The notes beneath the pieces are model-generated. The model saw only the letters and a list, made by a program, of their open reading frames with translations. It ran no database searches and had not been told where the DNA came from. DNA of 33,141 nucleotides from Thiothrix lacustris DSM 21227 (GTDB lineage Bacteria; Pseudomonadota; Gammaproteobacteria; Thiotrichales; Thiotrichaceae), in NCBI RefSeq assembly GCF_000621325.1, contig NZ_KK211258.1, forward strand, positions 95,704-128,844, written 5' to 3'. How positions within the stretch are numbered: position 1 is the stretch's first letter; each line of letters begins with the position of its first letter. This document shows, in pieces, positions 32,718 to 33,141 of this stretch. A program made the position numbers and the translations under genes.

Positions 32718-32930
32718 GTGTTGTATGAACTGGAATACGGCATTTGCCGTTCACAGCACCAGCAACGTAACCGCGACAACCTCAATAATTTTCTCAAATA
32801 CATTCAAGTGCTGGATTGGGGGCGAAGAGCAATGGTGGCCAAAGTACAGCGCAATTACAGTTCCTATCAGGAATTCCGCGCAGCGATTGTGCCAGAATTA
32901 CAGTCAGCTCTCGTGCTTCTTATTGTCTGA
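32718..32930 (+). pseudogene. Probable fragment of a VapC-type PIN-domain toxin gene
   Basis: The first part of the frame (LYELEYGICRSQHQQRNRD, then NLNNFLKYIQVLDW) resembles the middle of VapC/PIN ribonucleases, where a helix with a conserved acidic residue (YELEYG) is followed by an FL...VL-type segment. The N-terminal strand with the first catalytic Asp is missing; the frame begins right at the REP-like element. After about 32815 the sequence (GRRAMVAKVQRNYSSYQEFR) no longer looks like VapC, so a second junction is likely. The last 27 bases overlap the WD40 gene on the other strand. No antitoxin gene is visible. Confidence 0.45.
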
Positions 32931-33141
32931 ATCGGGTAAGGAGCCGAAGATTTCGGCAGGGTGGAGGATGGTTTCACCGGAATCCAATACTTCGCGGTAA
33001 CGCAGCCACCGCCATGCTTCTGCCGAGCCATACACAATCCGCCCGGTTTTCTCATCCAGCGTAGCAGCATTGCCGTCTGGCAAATGGTAACTGGTTTTCA
33101 GACACTTGCCGCTCAAAACATCCCACAGTTTCACGGTATTG
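32904..33141 (-). CDS. WD40-repeat protein, C-terminal end (5' end outside window)
   Basis: The frame is open through the right edge, so only the last 78 codons are seen. NTVKLWDVLSGKCLKT is the final strand of a WD40 blade, with the usual V-K-L-W-D followed by G-K-C-L. After it come DGNAATLDEKTGRIVYGSAE, AWRWLRYREV and a tail ending in DSDNKKHES. Such ends occur in large bacterial WD40 proteins joined to NACHT, AAA or kinase domains, often signalling or defence proteins. The N-terminal domain is not visible, so the role cannot be said. Confidence 0.75.
   Translation of the reverse strand, partial: NTVKLWDVLSGKCLKTSYHLPDGNAATLDEKTGRIVYGSAEAWRWLRYREVLDSGETILHPAEIFGSLPDSDNKKHES

Noticed and set aside
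1-33141. CRISPR array, tRNA, rRNA, prophage or intact transposase
   Set aside because: No regularly spaced short repeats, no tRNA-like cloverleaf, no rRNA sequence and no integrase or transposase motifs were seen on either strand.

Overview
The window comes from the chromosome of a proteobacterium, most likely a gammaproteobacterium. The support is a type IV pilus set (two pilins, pilB, pilC, pilD), a UbiE methyltransferase, and opgC divergent from opgG-opgH, the arrangement found in enteric bacteria. A filamentous sulfur bacterium of the Thiothrix type is possible, but that is an impression. No rRNA, tRNA, CRISPR array or intact transposase is visible.

Layout. (1) 1-4199 is the 3' part of an Rhs polymorphic-toxin locus. 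A main Rhs gene enters from the left edge and ends in a toxin tip with an overlapping immunity gene. After a terminator comes a second Rhs open frame with no start of its own, carrying another tip and a membrane-protein immunity gene. The two Rhs frames share a 446-bp direct repeat just before the tips, a layout suited to toxin switching by recombination. (2) 4200-5825 holds an AAA/DUF4143 ATPase on the minus strand, bracketed by two decayed copies of one coding fragment. (3) 5875-6881 holds two type IV pilin genes behind a sigma-54-type promoter, with possible activator sites upstream and a strong terminator between the genes. (4) 6954-21655 is a glycan cluster placed between the pilins and the pilus assembly genes. 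It has a GT-C membrane transferase with a TPR-like tail, a polyprenyl-phosphate GT2 enzyme, two further GT2 and two GT4 glycosyltransferases, a Wzx-type flippase, two methyltransferases, an MBOAT/SGNH acetylation pair, a TviB-type sugar dehydrogenase, and a TfpX/TfpZ-like pilin accessory protein. (5) 21786-25752 is pilB, pilC and pilD. (6) 25762-27030 holds a small exported protein and ubiE. (7) 26976-32388 makes osmoregulated periplasmic glucans: opgC (minus), then opgG, a small unknown gene, and a short-form opgH. (8) 32389-33141 is a scar region with a REP-like 27-mer, a probable vapC fragment and the C-terminal end of a WD40 gene leaving the window.

How the parts may work together. PilB powers pilus extension, PilC is the platform, and PilD matures both pilins. 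The GT-C enzyme directly downstream of the pilins and the DPM-synthase-like GT2 next to it form a plausible pair for attaching a sugar to pilin: the GT2 would make the polyprenyl-phosphate sugar and the GT-C would transfer it outside the membrane. The other genes could build a longer, methylated and acetylated glycan, either for pilin or as a separate surface polysaccharide. The TfpX/Z-like gene closing the cluster supports a pilin link. No initiating phosphoglycosyltransferase and no clear Wzy polymerase is present, so part of the pathway must lie elsewhere.
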